NCBI GenBank assembly: GCA_964344215.1
Contig: CAYFMP010000012.1
Coordinates: 5,040 to 69,039 of the forward strand
Length of the DNA stretch: 64,000 nt
DNA from: CAYFMP01 sp964344215
GTDB lineage: Bacteria; Pseudomonadota; Alphaproteobacteria; Rhodospirillales; Casp-alpha2
Direction: 5' to 3'
Below the pieces are notes generated by a model, which saw only the letters and a list, made by a program, of their open reading frames with translations, did no database searches and was not told where the DNA came from. Shown piece after piece: positions 7,743 through 16,830 of the stretch (position 1 is its first letter; every line of letters starts with the position of its first letter). A program made the translations under genes and the position numbers.

Positions 7743-8873
7743 CTAGGCCGCCGGGAGCGGGCTCAGTCGCACCGGCTGGCGCTTGCGGCCCCAATCGCCG
7801 GGCGGGCCGTCGAAGACGCCGGCCACCGGAGTGCCGCAGTTAGCGCAATTGCCCGAGTAATTGCCTTCGAACGAGATGTTCCAGGTCGAAAGCTCGTACC
7901 AGTCGCGGCCGATCAGCACCTCGCCGCAATCGTGACAATACGTCGACGAGCCGTCGTAGTCGTGGACGTTGCCAGTATAGGCGTAGCGGATGCCGTTCTT
8001 GAGCGCGATTTCGCGCGAACGCACCAGGGTCTGCTTCGGCGTGTGCGGCAGGTCGCGCATCTTCCAGTCGGGGTGGAAGGCCGAAAAATGCAGCGGCACG
8101 TCGGGGCCGAGGTTGTCGATGATCCACGCCGTCATGTTTTCGATTTCGGCTTCCGAGTCGTTCTTGGTCGGAATCAGCAGGTCGGTGATCTCGAACCACA
8201 CGTCGGTCTCGTGCTTGAGGTATTTCAGGGTTTCCAGCACCGGTTCGAGCGAGCCCGTGCAAAGATCATGGTAGAACTCGTCGGTGAACGCCTTGAGGTC
8301 GACGTTGGCGGCGTCCATGTGGGCGAAGAACTCGGCCCGCGGCTCGGCGGTAATGTAGCCGGCGGTGACGGCGACGGTCTTGAGGCCGGCCGCGTGGCAG
8401 GCTTGGGCGACGTCGATGGCGTACTCCATGAAGATGACCGGATCGTTGTAGGTAAAGGCGACGCTCCTTGATCTGGTCTTGAGGGCGGCGGCGGCGATCA
8501 TCTCCGGCGTCGCCCGGTCCTGCAGCCGGTCGAACTCGCGGGATTTGGAGATGTCCCAGTTCTGGCAGAACTTGCAGGTCAGGTTGCAGCCCGCCGTCCC
8601 GAAACTGAGCACCGGCGTCCCCGGCAGGTAGTGGTTCAACGGCTTCTTCTCGATGGGATCGACGCAGAACCCCGACGACCGCCCGTAGGTCGTCAGCACG
8701 ACCTGGTCCGCGTGCCGGGCGCGCACGAAACACAGCCCGCGCTGGCCCTCGCGCAGCTTGCAGAACCTGGGGCACAGGTCACACTGCACGCGGCCGTCGT
8801 CGAGGGTATGCCAGTAGCGGCCGGGCGGCGCGTTCGCGAGGCTCGGATCGGCCGTCGGTTCCGTAGTGTCCAT
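7743..8873 (-). CDS. amrS: AmmeMemoRadiSam system radical SAM enzyme
   Basis: This 376-aa protein starts at ATG 8873 (MDTTEPTADPS); the longer open frame upstream crosses the next gene and is rejected. A cysteine-rich N-terminus (C31, C34, C38, C48; CDLCPRFCKLREGQRGLC) precedes the radical SAM motif CxxxCxxC at C96, C100 and C103 (GCNLTCKFCQNW). The C-terminal tail has two further Cys pairs (YCHDCGE and NCANCGTP) that may bind metal. It belongs to the family that co-occurs with AMMECR1 and Memo homologues; both of those domains are fused in the protein at 13426-15021. The reaction catalysed by the system is not established. Confidence 0.9.
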   Translation of the reverse strand: MDTTEPTADPSLANAPPGRYWHTLDDGRVQCDLCPRFCKLREGQRGLCFVRARHADQVVLTTYGRSSGFCVDPIEKKPLNHYLPGTPVLSFGTAGCNLTCKFCQNWDISKSREFDRLQDRATPEMIAAAALKTRSRSVAFTYNDPVIFMEYAIDVAQACHAAGLKTVAVTAGYITAEPRAEFFAHMDAANVDLKAFTDEFYHDLCTGSLEPVLETLKYLKHETDVWFEITDLLIPTKNDSEAEIENMTAWIIDNLGPDVPLHFSAFHPDWKMRDLPHTPKQTLVRSREIALKNGIRYAYTGNVHDYDGSSTYCHDCGEVLIGRDWYELSTWNISFEGNYSGNCANCGTPVAGVFDGPPGDWGRKRQPVRLSPLPAA

Positions 8874-9005
8874 TGCCCCAACAGTGTAGCAGATCGCCGG
8901 CCCGATTGCCCGCTTCTCGGTGTTGAACGGCCGCCCCATCCGGTGCAGGTTGAAGCCTTTGGAACCGGCTTCGGAGCAAAGGTCGATAACGGAGGGCCGC
9001 CGCCG

Positions 9006-9911
9006 ATGAGAAGATTCGGATTGTTGGCCGCCCTGGTCGGGCTCGGCATCACCTGGGGGGTGACCATCCCACTGGCGAAGATCGCCGTTTCGACCGGCCA
9101 CCAACCGATGGGGTTGATTTTCTGGCAACTGGTCGTCGCGGTCGTGGTGTTGGGCGCCATCTGCGCCGTGCGCCGGGCCAAGCCGATACTCGAGCGGCGG
9201 ACGTTGGTCTTCTTCCTTGTCATTGCGCTGTTGGGCACGCTGATCCCCAACAGCTTCTCGTACCTGGCGGTAGCTCAGATCCCAGCCGGCGTCATGTCGA
9301 TCGTCATCGCCTCGGTACCGATGTTCGCACTGGCCATCGCATTGACTCTCAAGCTCGAAGGGTTTTCCTGGATCCGCGCCGTCGGAGTGCTGCTCGGGGC
9401 GGGCTCCATCGTCATGCTGGTCGGACCCGAAACCAGCCTGCCGGAGCCGGAAAAAGCCGTTTACGTCCTGGTTGCCTTGGTCGGGCCCTTCTGTTACGGC
9501 CTCGAGGGCAACTATATCGCGGTGCGGATGCCGGAAAACATCGACCCGGTGGCGACATTGTTCGGCGCATCCGTGATCGGCGCCGTCATCGCCGCACCGC
9601 TTGCGTTGGCCACCGGCAGTTGGGTCGACCTGTTTGTACCCTGGAAAGCGCCCGAGTGGGCGTTGCTGGCCAGCTCTCTGTTCCACGCTTTCGTCTATAC
9701 CGGATATATCTGGCTGGTCGGCATGGCCGGCGCCGTCTTCGCCAGCCAGATCGCTTACGTCGTCACTGTCTCCGGCTTCTTCGCCAGCGCCGTCTTCCTC
9801 GGCGAAACCCATTCGGGGTGGGTGTGGGCGGCGCTGGCCCTGATGATCGCCGGCCTCGCCCTGGTCCAGCCGCGCAAGACCGAACCCGGCCTGGCCCGCC
9901 AGTACCGCTGA
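9006..9911 (+). CDS. EamA/DMT-family transporter
   Basis: A 301-aa protein with ten predicted membrane segments in two EamA repeats (about 5-140 and 155-295), starting MRRFGLLAALVGLGITWGVT. The in-frame extension upstream of ATG 9006 overlaps amrS and is not credible. Drug/metabolite transporters of this family move amino acids, sugars or other small metabolites across the inner membrane. The second-repeat segment VGMAGAVFASQIAYVVTVSG is typical. The substrate cannot be assigned. Confidence 0.85.
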   Translation: MRRFGLLAALVGLGITWGVTIPLAKIAVSTGHQPMGLIFWQLVVAVVVLGAICAVRRAKPILERRTLVFFLVIALLGTLIPNSFSYLAVAQIPAGVMSIVIASVPMFALAIALTLKLEGFSWIRAVGVLLGAGSIVMLVGPETSLPEPEKAVYVLVALVGPFCYGLEGNYIAVRMPENIDPVATLFGASVIGAVIAAPLALATGSWVDLFVPWKAPEWALLASSLFHAFVYTGYIWLVGMAGAVFASQIAYVVTVSGFFASAVFLGETHSGWVWAALALMIAGLALVQPRKTEPGLARQYR

Positions 9912-9943
9912 GCGAGCCTGCCTTCGCTTGAGTGGTTCCGTCG

Positions 9944-11212
9944 ATGATGGGATACTTCCGTCCCCGCCCCGGCGGGGCCGGTTCAATCTCGTTGGATGCG
10001 ACGCCTTTGTCCCACCAAAAGCTCCGCCTTCTGTTCCTCAACGTCGGCCATTTCGCCGACCACATGTTCATGCTGATTTTCGCCAAGGCGGCGTTCAGCG
10101 CCGGCCTCGCCTTCGGTCTGGCCGAGAACGGGGCGTATGCGGAGATGATCCCCTACGGCGTGCCGTCGCTGATTCTGTTCGGGGCGTGCGCGCCGATCGC
10201 CGCGCACCTGGCCGACATCTGGAACCGCAACGGCATGATCGCCGTCTTTTTCGTCGGCATCGGGCTGGCCGCCATCGCCACCAGCTTCGCCACCACGCCA
10301 CTCGAAATCGGCATCGGCCTCGCCGTTCTCGGCGTCTTCGCCGCCATCTATCACCCGGTCGGCATCGCCATGGTCGTCGAGGGTGGCGGCAACGTCGGCT
10401 GGCGGCTCGGCGCCAACGGCGTCTGGGGCAACATGGGCGTGGCGGCCGCGCCGTTGATTACCGGTTTCGTCCTGGCCGACTTCGACTGGCGGCTGGCCTT
10501 CGCCCTGCCCGGCGTCGTTTCCATCCTGATCGGCCTCGGCTTTGTCGGCTGCGTTCGGACCGGCCGGCTGCGGCCACCGGAGGCCTGCCCCCGCGAGAAG
10601 GCGATGGTCGGCTTCACGCCGGGCTGGCAGCGGGCGCTGGCGGCACTGGCGCTGGTGACGGTGGCCGGCGGGTTCGTGTTCGGCGCCATGACCTTCCTGA
10701 TCCCGCGCATGTTCGAGGTCAGCATGCCCGCCGTCAGCGTCGACGTCGCCGTCACCGGCATCCTGGCCGCCATCGTCTACGCCGTTGCCGCCTGGGCGCA
10801 GTTGGGCGTCGGCCGCATCATCGACAGGCGCCGCATCAAGCCGGTGCTGGTCACCGTCGCCGTCGGCCAACCGCTGCTGATCGGACTGATGGCGCTGCAG
10901 ACCGATTACGCGCTGTTCGCCGTCAGCCTGCTGGCGATGGCCTTCGTGTTCGGCCAGATCCCGATCGCCGACGCCGTTTTGTCGCGCTATGTGCCGGATG
11001 AGTGGCGGGCCAAGGCACTGTCGGTCAAGTTCATGCTGAATCTGGTGATCGGGGCGCTGGCGTTGATGACGGCCCGCTACGTGCTGGCCTCGGGCGGCGG
11101 CTTCGACACCCTGATGGCGGTGCTGGCAGCGGCCGCCTGCCTGATCGTCGCCGCCGCTCTGCTGTTGCCGGCCCGAACCGGCGAGGAAATGGTGACGGCG
11201 CCGGCCGAATAG
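9944..11212 (+). CDS. major facilitator superfamily transporter
   Basis: A 422-aa protein with about 12 membrane helices (NVGHFADHMFMLIFAKAA, YGVPSLILFGACAPIAAHLA, and so on). The start is uncertain: ATG 9944, ATG 9947 and an upstream GTG at 9932 are in frame and none has a strong ribosome binding site. The N-terminal LNVGHFADHMF text recalls fosmidomycin-resistance-like MFS proteins, but the assignment is loose. It follows the EamA transporter by 32 bp on the same strand. Substrate is unknown. Confidence 0.85.
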   Translation: MMGYFRPRPGGAGSISLDATPLSHQKLRLLFLNVGHFADHMFMLIFAKAAFSAGLAFGLAENGAYAEMIPYGVPSLILFGACAPIAAHLADIWNRNGMIAVFFVGIGLAAIATSFATTPLEIGIGLAVLGVFAAIYHPVGIAMVVEGGGNVGWRLGANGVWGNMGVAAAPLITGFVLADFDWRLAFALPGVVSILIGLGFVGCVRTGRLRPPEACPREKAMVGFTPGWQRALAALALVTVAGGFVFGAMTFLIPRMFEVSMPAVSVDVAVTGILAAIVYAVAAWAQLGVGRIIDRRRIKPVLVTVAVGQPLLIGLMALQTDYALFAVSLLAMAFVFGQIPIADAVLSRYVPDEWRAKALSVKFMLNLVIGALALMTARYVLASGGGFDTLMAVLAAAACLIVAAALLLPARTGEEMVTAPAE

Positions 11213-11463
11213 GTCCAATCGGCGGACCTATTCCGAGTTGTTGGTCCGGCAGCGACGCCCCCGCATCCGTTTCACCATTTCTTGAACAGGAGTTATCTTC
11301 GGTTAAGGAGGACTACTGTAGACTCTTGTATCGCCTAAACGTGCGACAAAACATGGAGATAACGGCAGCGACTCATTGCGACTGCGATCGAAAGCGACTT
11401 GGCTTCCCGACTTGGTACGGGGTGTTTTTTTTGAAACAACGGCAAGAACAAGGAGCGACCCAA

Positions 11464-12609
11464 ATGATTCTCAGACCTTCACTGATGGCTTCCGTCGCCA
11501 GTGCCGCGTTGTTGGCTCTTCTGCAACCGGCCGTCTCCGGGTCGGCCGAAGCGGGGTCGGTAAGCAACGGCAACAAGAATTCGGTAACACTGTCAGGACA
11601 GGTCAATCGCGCCGTTCTGTTCGCCGACGACGGCAGGGACTCGGAAGTCTTTCAAGTCGACAACGACGCCTCGTCGTCGCGTTTCCGGATCGTCGCCAAA
11701 GGCGCGGTCAACGAGTCGGTAAGCGCCGGCGCAATGATCGAAGCGCAGATCGAATCGAATTCGACGGCCTCGATCACCATCGATGATTCCATCGTCGGTG
11801 GCGCCGGCGACAGAGGTGTTGGAACCGGCTCCTTCGGCGAGCGCCACGTGGTCGCCTATTTTGAACACAAACAGTTCGGCCGGTTGTCGCTGGGACAGAC
11901 GGACACCGCCTCCAACGGCACTTCCGAGATCGACCTCTCCGGCACCGCTATGGCCGGCTATTCGGACATCAGCACTTTTTCGGGCGCCGTCAAATTTCGC
12001 AACGAAGCGACCGGCGTCTTCACCGCGAAGACCCCGGGCACCGTGTTTTCCAACATGGATGGCTTGAGCCGTGACGATATCCTGCGCTACGACACGCCCA
12101 CCTTCGGCGGCTTCAAACTTTCGGCATCGCATGTCGCGGGCGGCGCAGTCGATGTCGCCGCCCGTTACGCGGGCAAGTTCGACGGCCACCGAATCTCCGC
12201 CGGCGTCGCCTTTGCCGACAACTCGTCGATCAGTACCACCGTCGACAGCCAGATCAACGGCTCCATCTCGATCAGGCACGACAGCGGCCTCAACGGAACC
12301 GTGGCGGCCGGCGTCCGCGACCAAAAGGGGGCGGCCCGCGACGACGCCACGTTCTGGTACGCCAAGCTGGGGTACGCGGCCAACCTGAACAGCTTGGGCC
12401 CGAGCAGTTTTTCGCTCGATTACATGCAGGCCGACGACATCGCCGCCAACGGCGACGACGCCGAAACCTTCGGTGTCCAGGCCGTGCAAAGCATCGCCGC
12501 TGCCGGTACCGAGATTTACGTCGGCTTTCGGCATCACGCGCTCGACAACGCGACGACCAACTTCGAGGACATCTTTTCGGTCCTGGCCGGCGCCCGGATC
12601 AAGTTCTAG
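11464..12609 (+). CDS. Gram-negative porin
   Basis: A 381-aa outer membrane protein. It has a signal peptide (about residues 1-30, MASVASAALLALLQPAVSGS) and then alternating beta strands such as VTLSGQVNRAVLFADDG, FGRLSLGQTDTAS and ILRYDTPTFGGFKLS. It ends in Phe (ARIKF), the outer-membrane insertion signal. ATG 11464 is preceded by a clear AAGGAG site; the frame is open further upstream only by chance. The protein resembles general diffusion porins of alphaproteobacteria. The 250 bp upstream contain no gene and presumably its promoter. Confidence 0.9.
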   Translation: MILRPSLMASVASAALLALLQPAVSGSAEAGSVSNGNKNSVTLSGQVNRAVLFADDGRDSEVFQVDNDASSSRFRIVAKGAVNESVSAGAMIEAQIESNSTASITIDDSIVGGAGDRGVGTGSFGERHVVAYFEHKQFGRLSLGQTDTASNGTSEIDLSGTAMAGYSDISTFSGAVKFRNEATGVFTAKTPGTVFSNMDGLSRDDILRYDTPTFGGFKLSASHVAGGAVDVAARYAGKFDGHRISAGVAFADNSSISTTVDSQINGSISIRHDSGLNGTVAAGVRDQKGAARDDATFWYAKLGYAANLNSLGPSSFSLDYMQADDIAANGDDAETFGVQAVQSIAAAGTEIYVGFRHHALDNATTNFEDIFSVLAGARIKF

Positions 12610-12747
12610 AGCGGCTTCCGGTCGGTTGGAATCGGTGAACGGTTCCAACGGATCGGATATTGCGCTAGGACGCGATTGTAAGGTTACTGCGCCTGACGTG
12701 ACCGCCGGCCCGCCTTGCTGTCGGTCCCGTCGGGCGGGCCGCTTCGC

Positions 12748-13332
12748 TCAGTTCAGCGGGTAGCGGTCGAGCCACTCGTAGGCGCCGTATTTCTTCAAAC
12801 ACTTGCGGGCCTTCGTGTAGGGACGCAGCTTGCGGCACTTGGCACGGCTTTTCTTGACCTTGATGTAGGTCTCGATGGTCTCCGCCAATTGCAGATCGAC
12901 GGGGGTCGGCTCGGCCGCCGCCGTGGCTACCCGCAGTGCCCGCTTCAGGGGTATCTTCTTCTTGGCGAACTGGCACGAAGTCAGGTGGTAATCTTTGCCG
13001 CGCCACCTCAGCGACTCGTAGAGCGTCTTGCCGCGCCATTTACCGGCAGCGCTGCCTTGCTTGCCGGCGCGGGTTTTGACGGCGGCGGCGGTCTTGCGCA
13101 GGAAGTCGCCATAGGCGGCGATCTTCTTCTTGTCCTTGTCGCCGTCGGCCGGGGTTTCGATCTCCGCCTCCGCAAGCTTCGCCTTGAAGGCCGACAGGCC
13201 GTTGCCCAATTCCTGGTCGCACAACGCCTTGGTGAAGATGGCCGGCGGCCGCCAGGTTTCGACGTCGGCCCGGGCCAATCCGGCGCCGGTGGCGACGGCG
13301 GCGGTCAGAACGATCGAGAAGAGGCGGCGCAT
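12748..13332 (-). CDS. secreted protein of unknown function
   Basis: A 194-aa protein with an N-terminal signal peptide (MRRLFSIVLTAAVATGAGLARA, cleavage probably after ARA). The mature part is rich in Lys and Ala with a few cysteines (C at LCDQEL, SCQFA, AKCRKL and RKCLKKY) that could form disulfides in the periplasm. Conserved-looking segments are KWRGKTLYESLRWRGKDYHL and the C-terminal KCLKKYGAYEWLDRYPLN. No family is recognised. It is convergent with the porin and divergent from the Memo-AMMECR1 gene. Confidence 0.6.
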   Translation of the reverse strand: MRRLFSIVLTAAVATGAGLARADVETWRPPAIFTKALCDQELGNGLSAFKAKLAEAEIETPADGDKDKKKIAAYGDFLRKTAAAVKTRAGKQGSAAGKWRGKTLYESLRWRGKDYHLTSCQFAKKKIPLKRALRVATAAAEPTPVDLQLAETIETYIKVKKSRAKCRKLRPYTKARKCLKKYGAYEWLDRYPLN

Positions 13333-13425
13333 GGCCCGAGTATAACGTAACGCAGCGACCCGCGCGCCCCTTTGTCTCCGGCCGTTATCCGGTTAAAATG
13401 GAATGGTTAAAGGGACATCGTCAGC

Positions 13426-15021
13426 ATGACCGCCATACGCCAGGCCGCCGTTGCCGGCCAGTTCTATCCGGGATCCGAGAGTGAACTAAGTGCCGCAGTC
13501 GCGCACTACCTCGGCGACACCGACAAGGGCGACGGTCGGGTGCCGAAGGCGCTGATCGCGCCGCACGCCGGGTTCGTCTATTCCGGCCCGGTCGCCGCCA
13601 CCGCCTACGCCCGTCTCGGACCGGCGCGCGACACCATCAGACGCGTCGTCCTGCTGGGGCCGTGCCACCGGGTCGCCGTTCGCGGGCTGGCCTTGAGCGG
13701 TGCCGACGCCTTTGCGACGCCGCTCGGCGAGGTCCCGTTGGACAAGGAGGCCATGGACGCCGTCGCCGGCATGGCCCGGGTCGAGGTCTTCGAGGCGACC
13801 CACGAACTCGAACATAGCCTCGAGGTCCACCTGCCGTTCCTGCAGGCGGTGCTCGACGACTTCCGTTTGGTTCCCATTGTCGTCGGCGAGGCGACGCCGG
13901 GCGAGGTGGCCGAGGTCCTGGAAGCGCTTTGGGGCGGACGGGAAACCCTGATCGTCGTCAGTTCCGACCTTAGCCATTACCTGGATTACGACAGCGCCCG
14001 GCGCATCGACCGCCAGACCTGCCAGGCCATCGAGGCGCTCGATGCCGCCGCCATCCCAGACCACGGCGCCTGCGGCCGCTTTCCTGTCGGCGGCCTGCTG
14101 GAAACGGCGAAGCGCCGCGGCATGACCGTCGAGACGCTCGATCTCAGGAACTCCGGCGACACCGCCGGCTCCAAGGACCGGGTCGTCGGCTACGGGTCGT
14201 GGGCGTTCATGGAGAAACCGCCCGAGTCGGCGGCGAAGAGCCCGGAGCAGAACAGACAGAAAGGCACTGCCACCGTCACCTGGAACCGCAGCATCACTCG
14301 CAAGGCGCAACCCGAAGGCGAACAGCCCTCGGCCGCGCCGGCAACGCCGCCACCCATTCCTTCCGAAGCGGCGCTCGCCACCGAACGGAACAACGAGGAT
14401 TCGTTTGCCGACGCCACCCAGGCGCTGCTGGACCGGCACGGCGCCACCCTAGTGTTGATTGCCGCCGCGTCGATCGATCATGGCCTCGTACACGGCGAGC
14501 CGTTGCCGGTCAACGCCGCCGACCACGCCGCCGAGTTGCAGACGCCGGGCGCCAGCTTCGTCACCCTCAAGCGCGACAATGCCTTGCGCGGCTGCATCGG
14601 CACTTCGGAGGCGCGGCGGCCGTTGATCGAGGACATCGCCGACAACGCCTTCAGGGCCGCCTTCAAGGACCCCCGGTTTCCGCCGCTGACGGCCGACTAC
14701 CGCGACGGCCTGACGCTGTCGATCTCGGTGCTGAGTCGGCAATCGCCGATGGCGTTCGCCGGCCAGGACGAGTTTCTCGAACAGCTTCGCCCCGGCACCG
14801 ACGGCCTGGTCATCGAGGACGGCAAACACCGGGCGCTGTTCCTGCCGTCGGTGTGGGCGCAATTGGCCGAACCGTCCGACTTCGTCTCACGCCTCAAGGT
14901 CAAGGCGGGACTGGGCGCCGATCATTGGTCGGACGCCTTCAAGGCGTGGCGATTCGTAACCCGGGAGGTATCGTCGGCCGACGTCGCCGACCCCGGCGCC
15001 ATCTGGAACATGCCGGCCTGA
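13426..15021 (+). CDS. Memo-AMMECR1 fusion protein (AmmeMemoRadiSam proteins B and A)
   Basis: A 531-aa two-domain protein. Residues 1-262 are a Memo (MEMO1/AmrB) domain with H47 (APHAGFVYSGP), H81 (GPCHR), SSDLSHYLDYDS at 179-190 and C216 (GACGRFPVGGLL); these match the metal-site histidines and cysteine of human MEMO1. Residues 263-325 are a Pro/Ala-rich linker. From about 326 on lies an AMMECR1 (AmrA) domain with the signature LRGCIGTSEA at 387-396. In many genomes the two domains are separate genes beside a radical SAM gene; here they are fused and the radical SAM partner is 4.5 kb away at 7743-8873. Iron binding and oxidative chemistry are known for Memo, but the system's product is unknown. 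Confidence 0.92.
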   Translation: MTAIRQAAVAGQFYPGSESELSAAVAHYLGDTDKGDGRVPKALIAPHAGFVYSGPVAATAYARLGPARDTIRRVVLLGPCHRVAVRGLALSGADAFATPLGEVPLDKEAMDAVAGMARVEVFEATHELEHSLEVHLPFLQAVLDDFRLVPIVVGEATPGEVAEVLEALWGGRETLIVVSSDLSHYLDYDSARRIDRQTCQAIEALDAAAIPDHGACGRFPVGGLLETAKRRGMTVETLDLRNSGDTAGSKDRVVGYGSWAFMEKPPESAAKSPEQNRQKGTATVTWNRSITRKAQPEGEQPSAAPATPPPIPSEAALATERNNEDSFADATQALLDRHGATLVLIAAASIDHGLVHGEPLPVNAADHAAELQTPGASFVTLKRDNALRGCIGTSEARRPLIEDIADNAFRAAFKDPRFPPLTADYRDGLTLSISVLSRQSPMAFAGQDEFLEQLRPGTDGLVIEDGKHRALFLPSVWAQLAEPSDFVSRLKVKAGLGADHWSDAFKAWRFVTREVSSADVADPGAIWNMPA

Positions 15022-15064
15022 GTCCGGTCGGTGATCACGCAACCATCGTAAACGGAGATACTCC

Positions 15065-15853
15065 TTGGTTCTGAACATCGGATTGGGGCTGCTCGAGCAG
15101 GTCGGCGAAATCGCCAAGCGAGCCGGCCACGAGATCATGAATGTCTACAAAACCGACTTCGCCGTCGAGGCCAAGGAGGACAGTTCGCCCGTCACCGACG
15201 CTGACAAGGCCGCCGAGGATTTGATCCTGCGGGCCATTCGCGAAGAAGTCACCGACAAGTTCCCCATCGTCAGCGAGGAGGCGGCGGCGGCCGGCGATAT
15301 TCCGGTGGTCCGCGATTCGGCGTTTTGGCTGGTCGATCCGCTGGACGGCACCAAGGAATTCGTCAGCCGCAACGGCGAGTTTACCGTCAACATCGCGCTT
15401 ATCGAGAACGGCCGACCGGTCCTCGGCGTCGTTCACGCGCCGGCCATCGGCGAAACCTACTGGGGGGCGTCGGCCGGCGCATTCGCGCAGAACGGCGACG
15501 AACCGGAGCGGCTGATCGCCTGTCGCGAAATCCCGGCCGATGGGTTGACCGCCGTCGTCAGCCGTTCGCACCGGACGCCTGAGATCGACAGTTACCTGGG
15601 AAACTTCGAGATCGCCGCCGAATCGAGTTCCGGCAGTTCGCTCAAGTTCTGCGTCGTCGCAGCCGGCCGGGCCGACATCTATCCGCGACTCGGCCGCACC
15701 ATGGAGTGGGACACGGCGGCCGGCCACGCCGTCTTGCGGTTCGCCGGCGGTTCGGTCAAGACTCTCGACGGCAACGACCTCGGCTATGGTAAGCGAGGCT
15801 TCGAAAACCCGCATTTCGTCGCCTGCGGGCCGGGCCTCGACCTGCCGGCGTGA
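15065..15853 (+). CDS. cysQ: 3'(2'),5'-bisphosphate nucleotidase
   Basis: A 262-aa inositol-monophosphatase-fold enzyme that hydrolyses PAP to AMP in sulfur assimilation. The metal-binding motifs are visible: EDSSPVTDADKAAE near 38-51, SEEAAAAG, WLVDPLDGTKEF (about 87-98), and the C-terminal EWDTAAGHAVL. The start is TTG 15065, seven bases after GGAG at 15056-15058; no ATG gives a complete N-terminus. It overlaps the next gene by four bases (GTGA), so the two are translationally coupled. Confidence 0.92.
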   Translation: MVLNIGLGLLEQVGEIAKRAGHEIMNVYKTDFAVEAKEDSSPVTDADKAAEDLILRAIREEVTDKFPIVSEEAAAAGDIPVVRDSAFWLVDPLDGTKEFVSRNGEFTVNIALIENGRPVLGVVHAPAIGETYWGASAGAFAQNGDEPERLIACREIPADGLTAVVSRSHRTPEIDSYLGNFEIAAESSSGSSLKFCVVAAGRADIYPRLGRTMEWDTAAGHAVLRFAGGSVKTLDGNDLGYGKRGFENPHFVACGPGLDLPA

Positions 15854-16830
15854 GCGCAAACATCGACAATCCGGCCGAGATTGCCGCCGCCGATGTCGCC
15901 AACATCGAGCGCGCCGCCGCCGTGCTCCAGCACGGCGGCCTGGTCGCCTTCCCGACCGAGACCGTCTACGGCCTCGGCGCCGACGCCACCGACGATCGCG
16001 CTGTCGCCGCCGTTTTCGCCGCCAAGGACCGGCCCCGATTCAATCCGATGATCGTCCACGTCGCCGACACGGTGGCGGCCCGACGCATCGGCCGATTCAA
16101 CGACCGGGCGGAGGCATTGGCGGCGCGCTTCTGGCCCGGCGCCCTGACCATGGTGCTGCCGCGGACGACCGATTGTCCGGTTTCAAGGCTGGTCAGCGCC
16201 GGTTTGGAGACGGTGGCGGTGCGGGTGCCCGATCACGCCGTCGCCGCCGCTCTGCTGGCCGCCGCCGGCTGCCCGATCGCGGCGCCCAGCGCCAACCGCT
16301 CCGGCGCCATCAGCCCGACTACCGCCGAGCACGTGCGGACCTCGCTGCCGGGTCCCGAGGGAGGCGGCCCTACGCTCATCCTCGACGGCGGCCGCTGCCC
16401 GGTCGGTCTCGAATCGGCGGTCGTCGACTTGAGCGAACAGCGCCCCGCCCTGCTCCGACCGGGCGGTATCGCGGTCGAAGACCTGGAGACGGTGGTCGGT
16501 CCGCTGGACAACCCTACCCAAACGGCTGGCGCGCTGAAGTCGCCGGGCCTGTTGGAGCGCCACTACGCGCCCGACACGCCGTTGCGGCTGGGCGCGGCCG
16601 AGGCGAGGCCCGGCGAAGCGCTGCTCGGCTTCGGCACGGGAGCGCCGGGTGCCACCCTCAACCTGAGTCGGAGCGGCGACCTCGCCGAGGCGGCCGCCAA
16701 CCTGTTCGCCATGCTGCACGACCTTGATCGGCAGGGTCACGCCGCCATCGCCGTCATGCCGGTCCCCGACGCAGGCTTGGGCCGCGCCATCAACGACCGG
16801 CTGCGTCGCGCCGCGACGGCTTCAGAGTAG
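15850..16830 (+). CDS. L-threonylcarbamoyladenylate synthase (Sua5 type)
   Basis: A 326-aa protein of the YrdC/Sua5 family, the long form with a C-terminal Sua5 domain. The YrdC part (about 10-205) has PTETVYGLGADA, KDRPRFNPMIVHV and APSANRSGAISPT. The enzyme makes threonylcarbamoyl-AMP for the universal t6A37 modification of tRNA. The GTG start at 15850 overlaps the cysQ stop. The 3' end overlaps the convergent TauE-like gene by nine bases. Confidence 0.92.
   Translation: MSANIDNPAEIAAADVANIERAAAVLQHGGLVAFPTETVYGLGADATDDRAVAAVFAAKDRPRFNPMIVHVADTVAARRIGRFNDRAEALAARFWPGALTMVLPRTTDCPVSRLVSAGLETVAVRVPDHAVAAALLAAAGCPIAAPSANRSGAISPTTAEHVRTSLPGPEGGGPTLILDGGRCPVGLESAVVDLSEQRPALLRPGGIAVEDLETVVGPLDNPTQTAGALKSPGLLERHYAPDTPLRLGAAEARPGEALLGFGTGAPGATLNLSRSGDLAEAAANLFAMLHDLDRQGHAAIAVMPVPDAGLGRAINDRLRRAATASE

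Noticed and set aside
12707..12740. Terminator between the porin and the convergent secreted-protein gene
   Set aside because: GGCCCGCC and GGCGGGCC pair, but the loop is 18 bases and no T-tract follows on either strand.
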